Shown here: in pieces, positions 13,266-25,300 of the stretch | Layout: each line of letters begins with the position of its first letter | How positions within the stretch are numbered: the stretch's first letter is position 1 | Source: Paragonimus skrjabini miyazakii | Taxonomy: Eukaryota; Platyhelminthes; Trematoda; Plagiorchiida; Troglotrematidae | Reading direction: 5' to 3' | NCBI GenBank assembly: GCA_014338405.1 | Contig: JTDE01002302.1 | Span: forward strand, 34,606 to 98,605 | Length of the DNA: 64,000 nucleotides | Translations under genes and position numbers: made by a program | The notes under the pieces: model-generated | Databases searched by the model: none | What the model saw: only the letters and a program-made list of their open reading frames with translations | What the model was told of the DNA's origin: nothing

Positions 13266-13505
13266 GTGAGGTTGCTGGCGTTATGGTTAACACGCCAGTC
13301 TCACAAGCACGAGGGTCAGAGTGCAAACTCCGATGCGGACATGGATATGCACTACTGATGAGCTCTAATAAGAGCGAAACCCGAGTCTAGCGTTTCCTTT
13401 CGAAGTGGGCTAGCCAAAAGGCTTATCTGAATGCAAAGGCCGCGATCGAGTGTGAGTAGTGTTCAATTTTGAAATAACCTAAATCCCCGAACCTTCACTA
13501 CTGAT
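13266..13505 (+). mobile_element. tRNA-derived SINE with intact hammerhead ribozyme (copy A)
   Basis: A nearly full-length copy of the family seen also at 2.0, 11.8, 18.6, 22.2, 31.0, 33.5, 38.1, 60.1 and 60.3 kb. The 5' part has a tRNA-like head (GTGAGGTTGCTGGCG..., A/B boxes degenerate here); the middle carries a hammerhead ribozyme; then the shared body CGTTTCCTTTCGAAGTGGGC, a TATCTGAATGCAAAGGCCGC stretch, and a tail near CCCCGAACCTTCACTACTGA. It sits between two arms of an inverted repeat (13097-13145 and 13518-13566). Confidence 0.75.
13349..13393 (+). ncRNA. Hammerhead ribozyme (type I, in SINE copy A)
   Basis: Seen: stem I 5' strand GCACTA (13349-13354), core CTGATGA (13355-13361), stem II GCTCT/AGAGC with loop AATA (13362-13375), core GAAA (13376-13379), a minimal stem III (A-C pairing with G-T, loop CCGA, 13379-13386), cleavage position after C13387 (GTC), then stem I 3' strand TAGCGT (13388-13393). 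Stem I pairs three bases, has an A/C mismatch, then pairs two more (one G-T). All conserved core bases are present. Short stem III is typical of hammerheads in SINEs and retroelements. Confidence 0.8.
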
Positions 13506-13750
13506 TCAAACCATGGTCAGTTGGTTCAATGAAGACAGTAACTTCAACCCAACTGAAAAATCCTGAACGATAATAATTGAAAGAAATGTTAAATTTCCAG
13601 TTTACAGCTAATCTCATGGACTCTTGATAACCATGACTCATTACAGATTTCAAAATGTAATCCCTGATTGTATGTCTGTAGTACACATAAAGCGAACTTT
13701 TATCTGCTGGACGAGGTAAACCTTCATGGAAGGAAATGAATAGCAGTTTC

Positions 13751-14000
13751 ACAGATTGACTGCACTGCAGGATGTAATGACCAGATTTGAATCCCATCGA
13801 ATATATTTGGGCCGACCTTGGCCACAGGCTGAAGAGACAAAGGACGGCATTTGACCACTCTGGCTATTCAGTGCGTCTCAAATCAATACTTGGAACACAA
13901 GGCAAATCAGTATGTGACATGAAGAGTTGTTGGAGTAGTCAAGGCAAGCGACGACAACCAGGTATTGCTTGCAGCGCCTATTTTTTTCAATGAAGCTGAT
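13751..14000 (+). pseudogene. Tc1/mariner-like transposase C-terminal remnant
   Basis: Right after a TGA at 13777-13779 the frame reads PDLNPIEYIWADLGHRLKRQ. PDLNPIE-x-x-W is the hallmark around the third catalytic residue of Tc1-type DDE transposases. The frame stays open to about 13993; the tail shows only weak resemblance to the usual end of the family (a V-x-x-M-x-x-C pattern). I could not read the earlier two catalytic aspartates upstream, where an inverted-repeat arm lies instead. It is a decayed or rearranged fragment. Confidence 0.6.
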
Positions 14001-17000
14001 GTTTGTTACTAGCATAAACAGTAGTTTTTGGAGTTTTTGGGATTCGGTGTGCAAACAAGGGCTAGCTGACTATCCTGCGCACTTTCACACTGCTTCTTGA
14101 TGGTCTGTCGTGTTTACAAGAATAGATAGAGGTTGACTACTCAAATGGAAGGCTGCAGAAATGGGATTATCTGGATAAAACACAATGATGAACTAGAAAG
14201 AGAAGACATTAGTGAGGATGTGGAAGGTAAACTCATGGCGATTGAGTCAAACACAATAGTGAGATTATGTAGAATGCGACAGAGTGTTAACTGAAGAAGG
14301 TGACCAAATGTTATACGCTAGTGCGTGTTAATTACAACAGGGTAAACCAGTGGAATGCATTTCTGGCGAACAAAGTGAGCAAGACCTGTAAGTTAGGTAA
14401 ATCAAATAATCTAACCAATAATGTCAGTAGAAGGTCGGCAGTTCCAAAGTTACTGTTTAATCTGAATGTCGAGGAGTCGTTGATGTACGCATGTCAATAA
14501 ACATTCGGTCCACGATTCATTATCTGATAATAACAAGATTTGCTGTGATCGTCAATCGGTTACACTTATGTTTGTGGCCAGCTGTGTTGGTAGTACACGT
14601 GTGCACCACGCACTACACATTAATTCCGCGAGATGCAAGTTGGGTAGAAAACCAGGATAAATACAGTTCGGTTCTTGTGTGCAGCAGACTGAGTTACGGA
14701 AGAGAATTTTAGTGGATCTGAAGGGTTTTATTTGTGTCAGACGGGGGGTAAAATGTTCCCAAAAATCTACCTTGATTAGGTAATTTTTATGATGAAGATT
14801 TCTACGTTTCAGCCATCGTTGTTGGCTGATTACGACCAAAACCGTGCTTATGTTGTTTCATGTTGGGATGTCTGAAAAGTATTCAGCAGAATTTCAGTCA
14901 ATATTACTTATGTCATAACCGTTGTTAATTCACGACGTTCACAGTGTTTTGGTCCTCAAATTTTGCGACCATACTGTTCATGTTCACTAAGATAGTGAAG
15001 TCAGTTTAATACATTTTAAGAGTTTACCGTCTAAATCTAACGTGACTGTGTTCATCTATATTTTAGTTGCTTCCACCTTCAAGTATGCTAAGCTGAGAAG
15101 ATTCGTGATTGGTTAAATAACATAGGTGATCAACGTTCAAGAACTACACCACAGCATCGGTAGTTGGAGGAAGCGATTGGAACCTTTGCAAAAATTGAAA
15201 ATATGCGACTGTCTACATGAATCTTTTTACCTGTATGAAGCTTGACAGAGGTGTTGACAAGTTACTAATATTGTGTCGAAATGGTCAACGTACCACAATT
15301 AGAAAAATTCCGGTGAAACCCTTTTAGAAGCCATCTCTGTAAATAAATAAGCCTGATCTGTACTGCACTAAGACTGTCTTTCTTTGTGATCAGAAACTTC
15401 AACAATCGAGAGAAATCGTGCTAGATAATGTTAGTAATCGTACATGCCGCGTACTTCATTTGTCAGATAGTTTAACGCATCAAAAACACAACGAACCCGT
15501 TCAGTATAAGTCCTCTATTGGAACCGAGGTGTTAGGTGATTTCAGCGATTCATCGCCTGAATCTAAACCACTATCGATTAGAACAGATCAAAGAATATTG
15601 ATCCCAACTAAAAGGGACACAGAAGTCACGAAATAACAACCACATATTTTATGATCTGACATCAGCCTGCTAAAACAAATTCGCTAAATTAGCAACAAAG
15701 AAGCCAGATATTGCCAAAAAAAGTGAGTCAAATTACCCAAACCAAGGGGTAATAACTAACAACAATACAATCTAAGCGGAGTGTTGGTTACAGTGAACTC
15801 ACTGAAACCATCATCGACCGATATCTGTAAATATGCTGCTTTGTGACCAAAGTTAGAAAACCAGGTGTCATGAAATTGATCCAGAATAATGTCTAACCTA
15901 ACTGTAGTACAATTTCTTTGTGACAAAATCGACTGAATATAATTTCATAGTTACGACAACTTCTTGATGCATTGTCATCGCGTCTCCGGTGAGTCAGTGT
16001 GGGTCCCGCCCAAGGGGAAAACTCAAATGGCGCCAGCAAAATGGAATAGTATGTCTTTTCAAAATAACTTATATTGCTAGTATCTGCGCTTACAAGTCTA
16101 GTGAGTATTCCTTCCGAAGTCTGAATGTATTGAAGCCACAGAACAAGCAAGCTGAACTGAGATGTATTAGAGATCACCAAAAGCGAAATTTTGATAATTG
16201 TAATGCATTTTGACCTAATAACGAATGAACAGGAATTAGTATCTCAAAGTGGGCAAACACATAGAGTTCAATGAACATCACAATGTGCTAATTTACACAA
16301 ACCCAGAATAGACAAGGAATCGTACCGTTCGTAGAAATATCAGCCGGTTTTAATGAACTGAAAATACCGGACTTTATGTGTGTCACAATTAGCCGTAGTG
16401 AAGGAAAAAAGCATTTTCATCATTACGAGTGAATGATGAATTGCATAGTCATTTAGGAAAGAAGGTGGCTTGATACGGCTCATATCAAGGGAACAGTAAG
16501 AAATTTGAAATTGAAAAAAGATCATGTTGCATTGAATGTTAATGTAAAAAAATCTTTGGAATCTTAGCAAACTATTTACTGATGTTCAGCATTACCAAAT
16601 CTTTTGACATTTGGAATGAGAAAGAGCAATTACAAGTCGCGATTATATGCAATCATGAGATCAACAGTTGCTGCACATACTTCCTGAATGGTTGTTAGAA
16701 GAAAATAACTCAGTCTGTTCATTTTTGTTGTCGTTAGTTTGTAAACTGCCGTTGTGAATTGGCTCGAATGATCGCCGTTGAACAACTCCATCGTTATACA
16801 ACTCCAAAAGCTCATCCGTTATTGGCAGTATGAGATCCACACATTATTCACACAAGGTTAGCGCAGCTTACGACTAGAATTTGTGGTTAATTCTAGTCTT
16901 CCTTGTTTTGTCCCTGAAGTCTTTCTCAATCAGATATCTGTTTGTGAAACGTTGCATTCAGTCTCTAATCTCATGTGAACTACATGAATCTCAAAACGGC

Positions 17001-18539
17001 CAAGATGCAGTAAGCCGCATTTAAATCTCTGAATGTTGCAACGCCAGTTGTAATATTCCGAAACTTGAACCAATTAAATTTGGTTAACTGGTTCAAATCG
17101 AACGTTGGATTCGACGTGGTATTGCAAAGATAGCGGCATATAATGAACTTATATTTTAACGAACTGTAATTTCCAACGTTCAACCATGCAGTCAAAAGTA
17201 TGCTAAAGCTGTGAATTTCGTTTCCAGCTATCACAAAAACCAATCTAAACAGATTTAGGACCGCTTAACCAACTGGAAGATCCTTAAGAAACCGCTTATT
17301 TGTTGACTAAAAAACGTCTAATTGCAACTTACTATACGTAGTCACTAGAGATGTTGACGGGGAATTGTATTAAAAATATATTTCAACCAATACGAAAAAC
17401 GGATCAACGGTCTACTTGTACTGGATGAAAAGGATTTAAATTAGTAGTACATTCACACGTTTGTCGTGGGCCCACACGAAAAATTCATAAGAGAAGGATA
17501 AATTTTCGAGTTACTATTGTAACGTAATTTTTGAAAATAAGATTGATAACCAATGAAGTATCTTCATTATGAAAAATTTCCAAATAAATATCACATGCGA
17601 TTTATTCACTCATACAATATGAACTTAGTCACAGGTCTGATTTCAAACAGTCTAAGAGAAATGTCAACGGATACGTACAGAAAAGTTAAAACAGGTCTCG
17701 TTTACAAAAAAAGATCAAATTACCTCGTCTAAAATGTCTAGTAAACTGTCCAAATATCTTTTATAACAAAATTATGTTCAGGCAATTCAAGTGATTTTAT
17801 GCGCTGTTTGCCGACATGTTCGCTACTCATTGCACATTACAATCCTTGAGTATCTCTAATCAATGGGGTATTCCTCAATCAGATAACTGACTTCAATAGC
17901 ACTGATCAACAACAACAACAACAACAGCATGATGATAGCTTTTCTAAACTTTTATTTAGTGACAGAAATGCAGAAGTTTTCGAAAGTACAAACTTCAAAG
18001 GTAGCTGATAGCGTTGATCTTATTCAGAACAATTTCTGTTCACCACATTTCATGTCCCATCTTTTTAAGGGTTAGACAGTGTTGTCTCGCCAAGCCCTGG
18101 AAGAAATGATATTCAGATTAAATGTTTGCTTACAAAATCGTACAATAAAAGATTATCTATAGAAAAAGGCTTGTATCGGTGATTTAACGAATAAATATGC
18201 GGACTGCTCATCGGTAATATGCACCTATAGTATTCCTACTGGTCGGTATAGTTTTTCCACCTTTACACTTGCACGTTGAAATCTGAGTTGAAATTGATAC
18301 GACCTACCGTAAAAATGGACTTGTGTGGTAAACACTGGAAGATTCATTTTTAGAAACACCGAAACATGGCTAAGCATGTTTAATTATTTCCGCGTTTTCT
18401 AACTTTATAAGTAGTCCTAATCATACATTTGTCGGTTGTACTTCTTAAGACACTTAATGTGCTGTCTTTAGAGGCGATGACACAATCTGAGCATTGTTCA
18501 CAGGTAGCTACGACTGAGCCAATATGTATGCTGATTTGG
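14001..18539. other. No recognisable gene
   Basis: AT-rich, repeat-like texture. Open frames at 14552-14839 (minus), 15418-15636 and 15893-16180 (minus) show nothing I can defend; the only clear repeat is the CAA run. Confidence 0.55.
17907..17926. repeat. (CAA)n microsatellite
   Basis: Just over six perfect CAA units. Confidence 0.9.
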
Positions 18540-18650
18540 ATGTGTCTACTTTGTGGTCTGCGATGCCGAGATCAGCATGGTTGTCTCACAAGAATATTGC
18601 CGGGGTTCGAATCCCATCCATAGCACACACATGAACTAATAAGCAGTTCT
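18540..18650 (+). mobile_element. SINE-like tRNA-derived head
   Basis: GTGGTCTGCGATGCCGAGAT, then CATGGTTGTCTCACAAG and GGGGTTCGAATCCC, a perfect B box (GGTTCGAATCC). The order matches the head of the hammerhead SINE (GTCAGTGGCGCAGTGGTCAA..., GTCTCATGA..., B box). Downstream hammerhead and body are not recognisable. It could alternatively be a tRNA pseudogene. Confidence 0.45.
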
Positions 18651-21600
18651 AGTGGATTTGAAGCTGGAGTATGTTGTTGCCTTTAAAAATTGACGGGTTG
18701 AAATATTCGTGTGGATATGTAAGTTGTTATCAGATGCAGTCTATATTAACTCAATCTCCAACCACATTATTTTCAAAATACTTGAAAATTACTTACACTT
18801 AGTACGAATGTCACTTTCACGTGTGATCTCTTGGTTGATTCCATTTTAAAGATTATCAACAGTTTTGAATGTTTTCCTTGTTACAATTCTGGTTTGGTTA
18901 TTTCTGCGGCTAGCAAGTTGATTCCCCGTTCTTAGTACCCCACGATCAAATTATCCTACCGAAATAATCCGTCACAATCGTTCGATTGCCATAACAGTTA
19001 ACAAAACAACTGTCCGAACGATATCTCTGCCATCAGAAGTTCTGTATCTGGTTGAATTCACCTATCTCACCCAAAGTCAAGGCTTTTCACAAGCTGTTTT
19101 GGTGGAGCATGTAGATGTGTTAACTTGAGCAAGCCCGACGACTATATAATCGAATGAAGAGCGGTAAAATTTAAGGTCGAGGAGAGAATAGGCATTTCGG
19201 CTGAGTTATCAGGAGAGTGCATCTTGAGTCGGTTGCTCTCTTCTGAACAGGGTTTGATTAAAGTCTATATGACCAAGAAGGCTGCAGTGAAATGTTGAAA
19301 ATTTCTGACTGTTCAGTGCACTACCATTGGTCGATTACAATATTACAAGTACATGCAATCTGTGAATGCAATCTCACGAAAGTTTAACAGTTTTCGATCA
19401 CAGCGTGTGTGAACAATTTTTTGCTCGTTATTCTGAGTGTGCACAATCCACTTCAGGTTGTTAGCTGGCACCCTTTTCAAACCAATAATTAATTAATTAA
19501 TTATGTTTCCTAAATCCGACTGTCATTCCAGTTTTCCACGACCATGATTGGATTTTGCCTGATCACATCAGGTAGCAGTAGTACGACGACTTTCATCTGG
19601 AGGACATGAGTTCCTAAAATTTTATCAGAAAGTATCTTCTAATATGAAACGAACCTCTCGGAACTATACACGGAAGATTTCATGAAGAGTAAATCGGAAG
19701 CATTTTCTCCATGATGAAACCATACGTCAGTCTTATCAGGCCAAATACAACTGGTCTTCTAATTGATCACAGGGCGGATTACAATAATACGTAGAACAAT
19801 ACTGTAACTATTTTCACTTACTACACCGGTATACTTCATGCTAATCCACAAGATCTCAGTCCAGGGTTCCTTCAATGGACCTAGTATCTGTGTTCAACTG
19901 AACGTTATTTGCTTCTCATCTCGAACTCATTAGTTTGACATTATTTCGACCAGCGTATAATTAAGCTAGTACACTGCACTCGATACATCTTGGTAGAACG
20001 CTGAATGGGTTTTTCGGTTATTTTCCATTTTGTTCACCGTTTATGATGACAGCGTAATCGTCACAACTTACTCCACGGTGTATTCGGTGATGTACACCAT
20101 TTCAGAAGTGGTGCGTCACTTTATGCTACTAATAGCAGTCACGGGGTGGTTCAGTACAAGGCACGGACGCAGGTCTGTTTTGACCGTTCTTATAAAATAG
20201 GAGTATCTCGTCCATTATCCCGTGTTCTAATCAATCGTTTTCCATATAGTGAAAATAACCTTCTCGAATAACAAACAGTTCCACGGAGACAACAGTGTTG
20301 TACTTTCCAAAAGTTGTTTCTTTCTGCAGAGTACTGTATTTCATAAGTAACAATTATAAGGGAACTTAGTACGACTACTGCGTTTTAATGGATCTTTGTA
20401 ATACACTCATTAAGTTCATATTCTTCGAAGGTTGTGTTAAACAGAATTTCTCATTTGTATACAAGACCGAATAATTGCGTCTGCCTTCCGTATACTCCGA
20501 CCGTAAAGTTAAAGCAAACAAATATTACGTTTCTTTCTGTCGGCGGGATTGCCAATCATCGTATTTCCCTGTCTAAAACACTTCTCGTCCGTGCGCTTAT
20601 GTCTAAAACAACGTGCGGTTGCATGTCGAAAGGGCAGGAAATATTAGCAGGCGATATCTGTTGTCGGGGCAAACGATTTGATTCGCTGTCTGTCGCTGTT
20701 TGGGACTTGGTTGTTCAATGTGAAGAGCGTTGGCTGACAGATAAGGAATCGATCGTGTAGACATCCCGTTATAGATTGGTTAGTGAAATGACGTTAAACT
20801 TTCTCACTGCCCAGATTCTAGTGAACATGCATACGTGTATAGTAGGTTTTAGCCAGTACCACGAGAGTGGAGCAACGAGTGAGTTGTTTAATTGTTTTTT
20901 ATATATAAAAAATATCACCAAGCCTTACGTTGTCGAATAATACGATTAGACTTGTCGAGTGGAAATAATATATAAAAATAAGCTTGTAAAATAACCTGCT
21001 TGCTTACGTAATGACGTTCGTTATCCAAGTTTAGTGCGCATATTTTGAAATAAATCATGCAACTCAGAGCGTTGGCTACTGACGATTAAACCATGCATGA
21101 AATCAACATAAAAAATGCAAGGAAGATAAAAGAAGTGTACCGGAAGCTAACCCATAAATAGTCGATCCAGAAACTCTTAAGCATAGTGATGAATAGGTCT
21201 CATTAACCTATCTTCGACGGTTAAACCGAATCAATAATAGTACGTTACCCAAATATTGATCTGGTCCGTACCTCCCAGGTTTCAGATATTAGCATCACAC
21301 CGTTTCTGTCCGTATTTGAAGCCTTAGTAACCCACGGCTATAGCAATTTAAATGAACTCTGACAAAATTTACATGATGGACAGTAAACTGATTGCATTTA
21401 TATGACGTTAATCCTTAATTTTTAACCAAAATTTCATTACCATCAAATACACAAGATGCAACCGTTGATATAACGTTCTGTAGATCGGAATAAGATTAAT
21501 ACTGAAATGTTAACTGCATCGTACAATTTGTCTCAGTTTAAGCAGATGTTCAGTGGGAAGAGGTGTGTGAAACAATAGACCGTACTTTGTGACCTCACAC

Positions 21601-22117
21601 CATACTCTTTCGATCAGCTGAACTTCTCTCATGAGATGCGGCTGATGCGCTTGATAAGTTATCTCAAGGCGAGGACATACCAGTGTGTGTCCAAAAGGCA
21701 CAGCTAGCAAACAGGCTGAGCTCTTCCGAAGTCCCACTTTTGGAAGATAGCATTTGGCTTTTTGAATTAATGTACACCGGGTGACAAACGTGCATCACGT
21801 TTTGTTTAAAGGAGATAAACGGAAGCAGATGTGTTAACACATTGCAAGATCAATGGTGTAAAGGTAGATTGTACGTTCACCGTTCGAGTTGAGCAGCAAT
21901 GATTTGGCACTGTAACATTCTCATCACAGTCGTTTGGTATTCCACAACATCACTTGGTGAAGGATGTAGAAATTCACAAATCAAATATATACCTACAACG
22001 ACGTGAATTCAGTCCTGACACATTTGTACTGCCTCAGATATCGTATAGGTATTGTAGGCTTCTGTCGTGACTGGAAACCTGCACTTTACGTGATTAACCA
22101 TGAGCTGGTTTACTCTC
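18651..22117. other. No recognisable gene
   Basis: The longest open stretch is 20434-20760 (108 codons, plus) without a family match. A minus frame at 21510-21737 contains QLIERVWCEVTKYG, faintly like the NPIE-x-x-W region of DDE transposases, too weak to annotate. Confidence 0.5.
19485..19503. repeat. (AATT)n tetranucleotide repeat
   Basis: Between four and five tandem AATT units followed by ATG. Confidence 0.8.
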
Positions 22118-22357
22118 AATTTAAACATCACCCACAATTGATCGCAGCTGTCGCATTCCCATAGACTATCCAGTCGGCCCCTTTCGAAAAGAAGCGCTAG
22201 ACTCGAGTTTCGCTCTCATTAGAGCTCGTCAGTAGTGCATATCATCGCCACTGCCGGGACCTGAACCACGGACACGCTGTTCATGAGGCAACCGTGTTTA
22301 CCACTGCGCCATTGACCTCACATTAGGCACGATCGAATTATCATATGTGAACGCTGG
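22118..22357 (-). mobile_element. tRNA-derived SINE with intact hammerhead ribozyme (copy B)
   Basis: Minus strand. The head contains an A-box-like TGGCGCAGTGG (22301-22311) and a B-box-like GTGGTTCAGGTCC (22257-22269), spaced as in a tRNA promoter, the usual internal RNA polymerase III control of SINEs. Then come the hammerhead (22194-22238), the body CGCTTCTTTTCGAAAGGGGC, GACTGGATAGTCTATGGGAA, GCGATCAATTGTGGGTGATG and the 3' region. This is the best preserved copy in the window. Confidence 0.82.
22194..22238 (-). ncRNA. Hammerhead ribozyme (type I, in SINE copy B)
   Basis: On the minus strand: GCACTA, CTGACGA (allowed N variant of CTGANGA), stem II GCTCT/AGAGC with loop AATG, GAAA, a mini stem III closed over TCGA, GTC cleavage site, then TAGCGC. 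Stem I pairs CTA/TAG, has one A/C mismatch, then GC/GC. Core complete. It shares structure with copy A but differs in loop sequences. Confidence 0.82.
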
Positions 22358-25300
22358 TACATTTTCCCGAAAAGCATTATACTGCAAGCTGATTAGACTT
22401 AGACTTATCTTTGTTCTGTTCTTTAACTACTACTTAGTATTTTATAATACAAAATAGTCACATTCCTATTTGTCTTTGACATGGCTAGTGTGAACACTCT
22501 GACTACAACCTATTGTCCTAAGGCAGTCTTACTGAACCAATGATTGGTTTGCTAATTGGGGGGGGTTCTGTTTGCGGAAATGACCATCAAACCTGATCAC
22601 TGTTATCAAGTTACTTGGAAGTATTTTACTTCCAGCGAGCATTTGGGAGATATCCTGGTATACATTACGTAGTTACTCAAACCAGTTGTGTTTTGTTTAG
22701 GTACACTGGAAGTCCAATTTAAGCACGACATTAGTTACCTCAGAAACGAGTCAATAAGTATACAGGGAAGTAACTGAAGAGTGGTCGCGTATTTTGGACA
22801 GATTTTGGGTTCACACAATTAGTTCAGTCAGCCTACTTCACAGGGGAGCATTTGTCTAACCTTAGGAGGTTGATGTGGTCGACTGGTAATGGTAATCCAT
22901 ATTACCAATGAGAGATGAAATGCCGTTCTTGCGCCGGTGACGCTAGCGTGTTATCTACTGTACTGTTGACTGGACAATCAAACTCTCGTACCAAACTTTT
23001 CACTCAAAATCGTTTGTGACCAACCTTCATATTGTCCTAGTACCTGCAGCGTAGACACAGTAACTACTAACTTCCTAAAAGTGAAGTCCAGGAACGTAGC
23101 CAACAACCACATAACTCAGAAACACGACTTCTGGTTCAGGTGTTTTTCATTTGACTATTTATCATCCATAGACTAATGTGCTGGAGATGAAATTTTTCCG
23201 CTGAGCTGTTATCGATGTTATAATCTCTCCCGATCAAGAAAAATCGTCCGTTCTCTAAGTCAGATTTAATGTCTTTCAGTTAAATTTTACGTTCTCTTTT
23301 ATTGCCGCTCAAAATGTGAGTCGGACCAGTGTTCTGTTAATGTCGATAGGTATACCTCTAAATTTTCTTGTCATCGGTTCGGTAAAACTTTATGTCGTGT
23401 TGCAATTAGTGGCTCATAAAGCCTCAACATTCCCATCCGATGGTCAAATGTTTATACCCACCGTTACACTACAATCTATTTCCACCAAAAACCGTTATCT
23501 TTCTGGAGCTCATATTCAAAATCAAAACGTTAGCGCACACACCTCTTTTATTAATTTGACTGCTCATAAAGAGTGCTCACGGTTCGTTTGTGGCCTTGGC
23601 TAATGATTTGAACAGTGGTGAGATTGTATTAAGCGAAGGTGCTAAAAGTGTGTTTTGTGACTGAATTTCAGTCCATAGCCGACTTTGTGCCATTTGCCTA
23701 AAAGTTTGTTTTAGGTTGACGAACATTAAACGGACGAATCTTGACCGCTCATCATTTCTGTTTGTGCTCCAATCAAGTGTTTTCAGAGTACAGTTGAAGA
23801 TCAGTTTTGTCAACAAACCCCAACATTTTTATCAGATATTGTGTTACTTACTGATGACTTGACTGCGTAAGCCGGTCGTCAAAAGTTGGCTGAAAATCGG
23901 TTTGATGAGCGTAAATGGTTAAGCATATGCGGTCCAGATAACTACGGTTCTTCTCCACAGCTGTGAACAGATAATTGTTGGTTGTTGGCGAGTACTAACA
24001 TTTTCCGCATCAGTAGATTTTGAGAGATGTGGCGTTTTACTTTTGCCAGCCAATTCCAGATATGGGTTGTCTGTAATGCGGCCGTGAAGAAATAGCCTAA
24101 AAGACCGTTGGTAATTTCCACCGCGCGTACCTTGCTTCAGACCACTCTAGAATAAGTGCTTGTGTTGTTGTACAACTCAGATGTTTAGCAGGTCGCTGTA
24201 AAAGAATTCGCATACCTGGCGCTACTGATCAAGCACAGGGATGTTCTTCCTACCAGCTGACATCAGTAACCTTTATTGATCTAAATTGCCGTTGTTCGCC
24301 AAGTGTTGTTCACAGTGGGTTGAATGTAATTTGTCTAACGAGAAGGGTGCTATCAGCTGGATCTTCCGGTCCCCATTCAACGTTTTGACACTCGACAATG
24401 ACTCACTACTGACAGCAAGCACAATGTTGCTTGTGAAATGTTGTGGCCGGAACTTTTGAAAGCTTAAGCACTGATCAGGATGTCCGGTGGACTCCACGAC
24501 TTTTGTAAGACTCTCTTAGCTCCTTATAGACAGGGAGACCAAAACAACTTACTGCAGGCAGGATGGCTTGTAAAAGTACAGCTAATCCAACATACACTTT
24601 ATATCGAAGTATGAACCGTTTGAAAACTTTCTTTCGAGCGTGAATTAGTTAAGCATCAATGCAGCTTATCATAGAAAATTTATTCATTTATGTCTTCCAG
24701 GCAGTAGCTACTAACCCACATTCCAAAGCAAAGTTTCGAGGGTTATTCCAATCCCTAAGGTTCTACACAGCCCCTGCTCAGAGAGTCTTCATCAGGGTAG
24801 TTTCCTGTATGGTGATATGGTGCTCAGTCGGCATCTAACTCACACTGTTGGTGAAATATAGTCTGATGTACAGCTACTGCTATCCCTACTTCCAACACGG
24901 ACCCATCTCATATTTACTTTACTCACCAAGGAAGTTTAATTTCCGTCTCGTCAAAAATTCTAACCATCCTCGTTCTTCGTTCAATTCTTTCACCACTGGC
25001 GAACTGGATCGAACAGGAGAGAGCTGGTTTCTGTCCTGGCCGCACAGTACGTCAAACACCAGAACTTTGGCATCACTACTGTATATGTACTACCATCCGT
25101 GTACTATACTAACATATACTGGTGTATGTATATATACACAGACAACTGTTGATAGCCACCTTAGACCTTTGTTGTCTAAGTAATTTTGGTAAAAAACGCT
25201 CTTTCTTGGTCTTATCTTTCGGAATAGGTTTGCCTCATAATTTCGTTAAACACTATCAGTCTTCATATAAACAGATATAGAGATGAATATGGACCTACGT

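Larger units (their letters stand above)
13097..13566. repeat. 49-bp inverted arms flanking SINE copy A
   Basis: 13097-13145 and the reverse complement of 13518-13566 agree at 46 of 49 positions, both containing GGTTGAAGTTACTGTCTTCA. The first arm lies inside the MITE-like element; the second follows the SINE tail. The high identity suggests a fairly recent inverted duplication or a second, partial insertion. Confidence 0.65.

Noticed and set aside
20434..20760. 108-codon open frame (plus)
   Set aside because: No family signature, and no acceptor/donor pair or neighbour that gives it context.
21510..21737. Minus frame with LIERVWCEVTKYG, resembling a DDE transposase region
   Set aside because: Only a few residues match and the aspartates are not visible; too weak to call.
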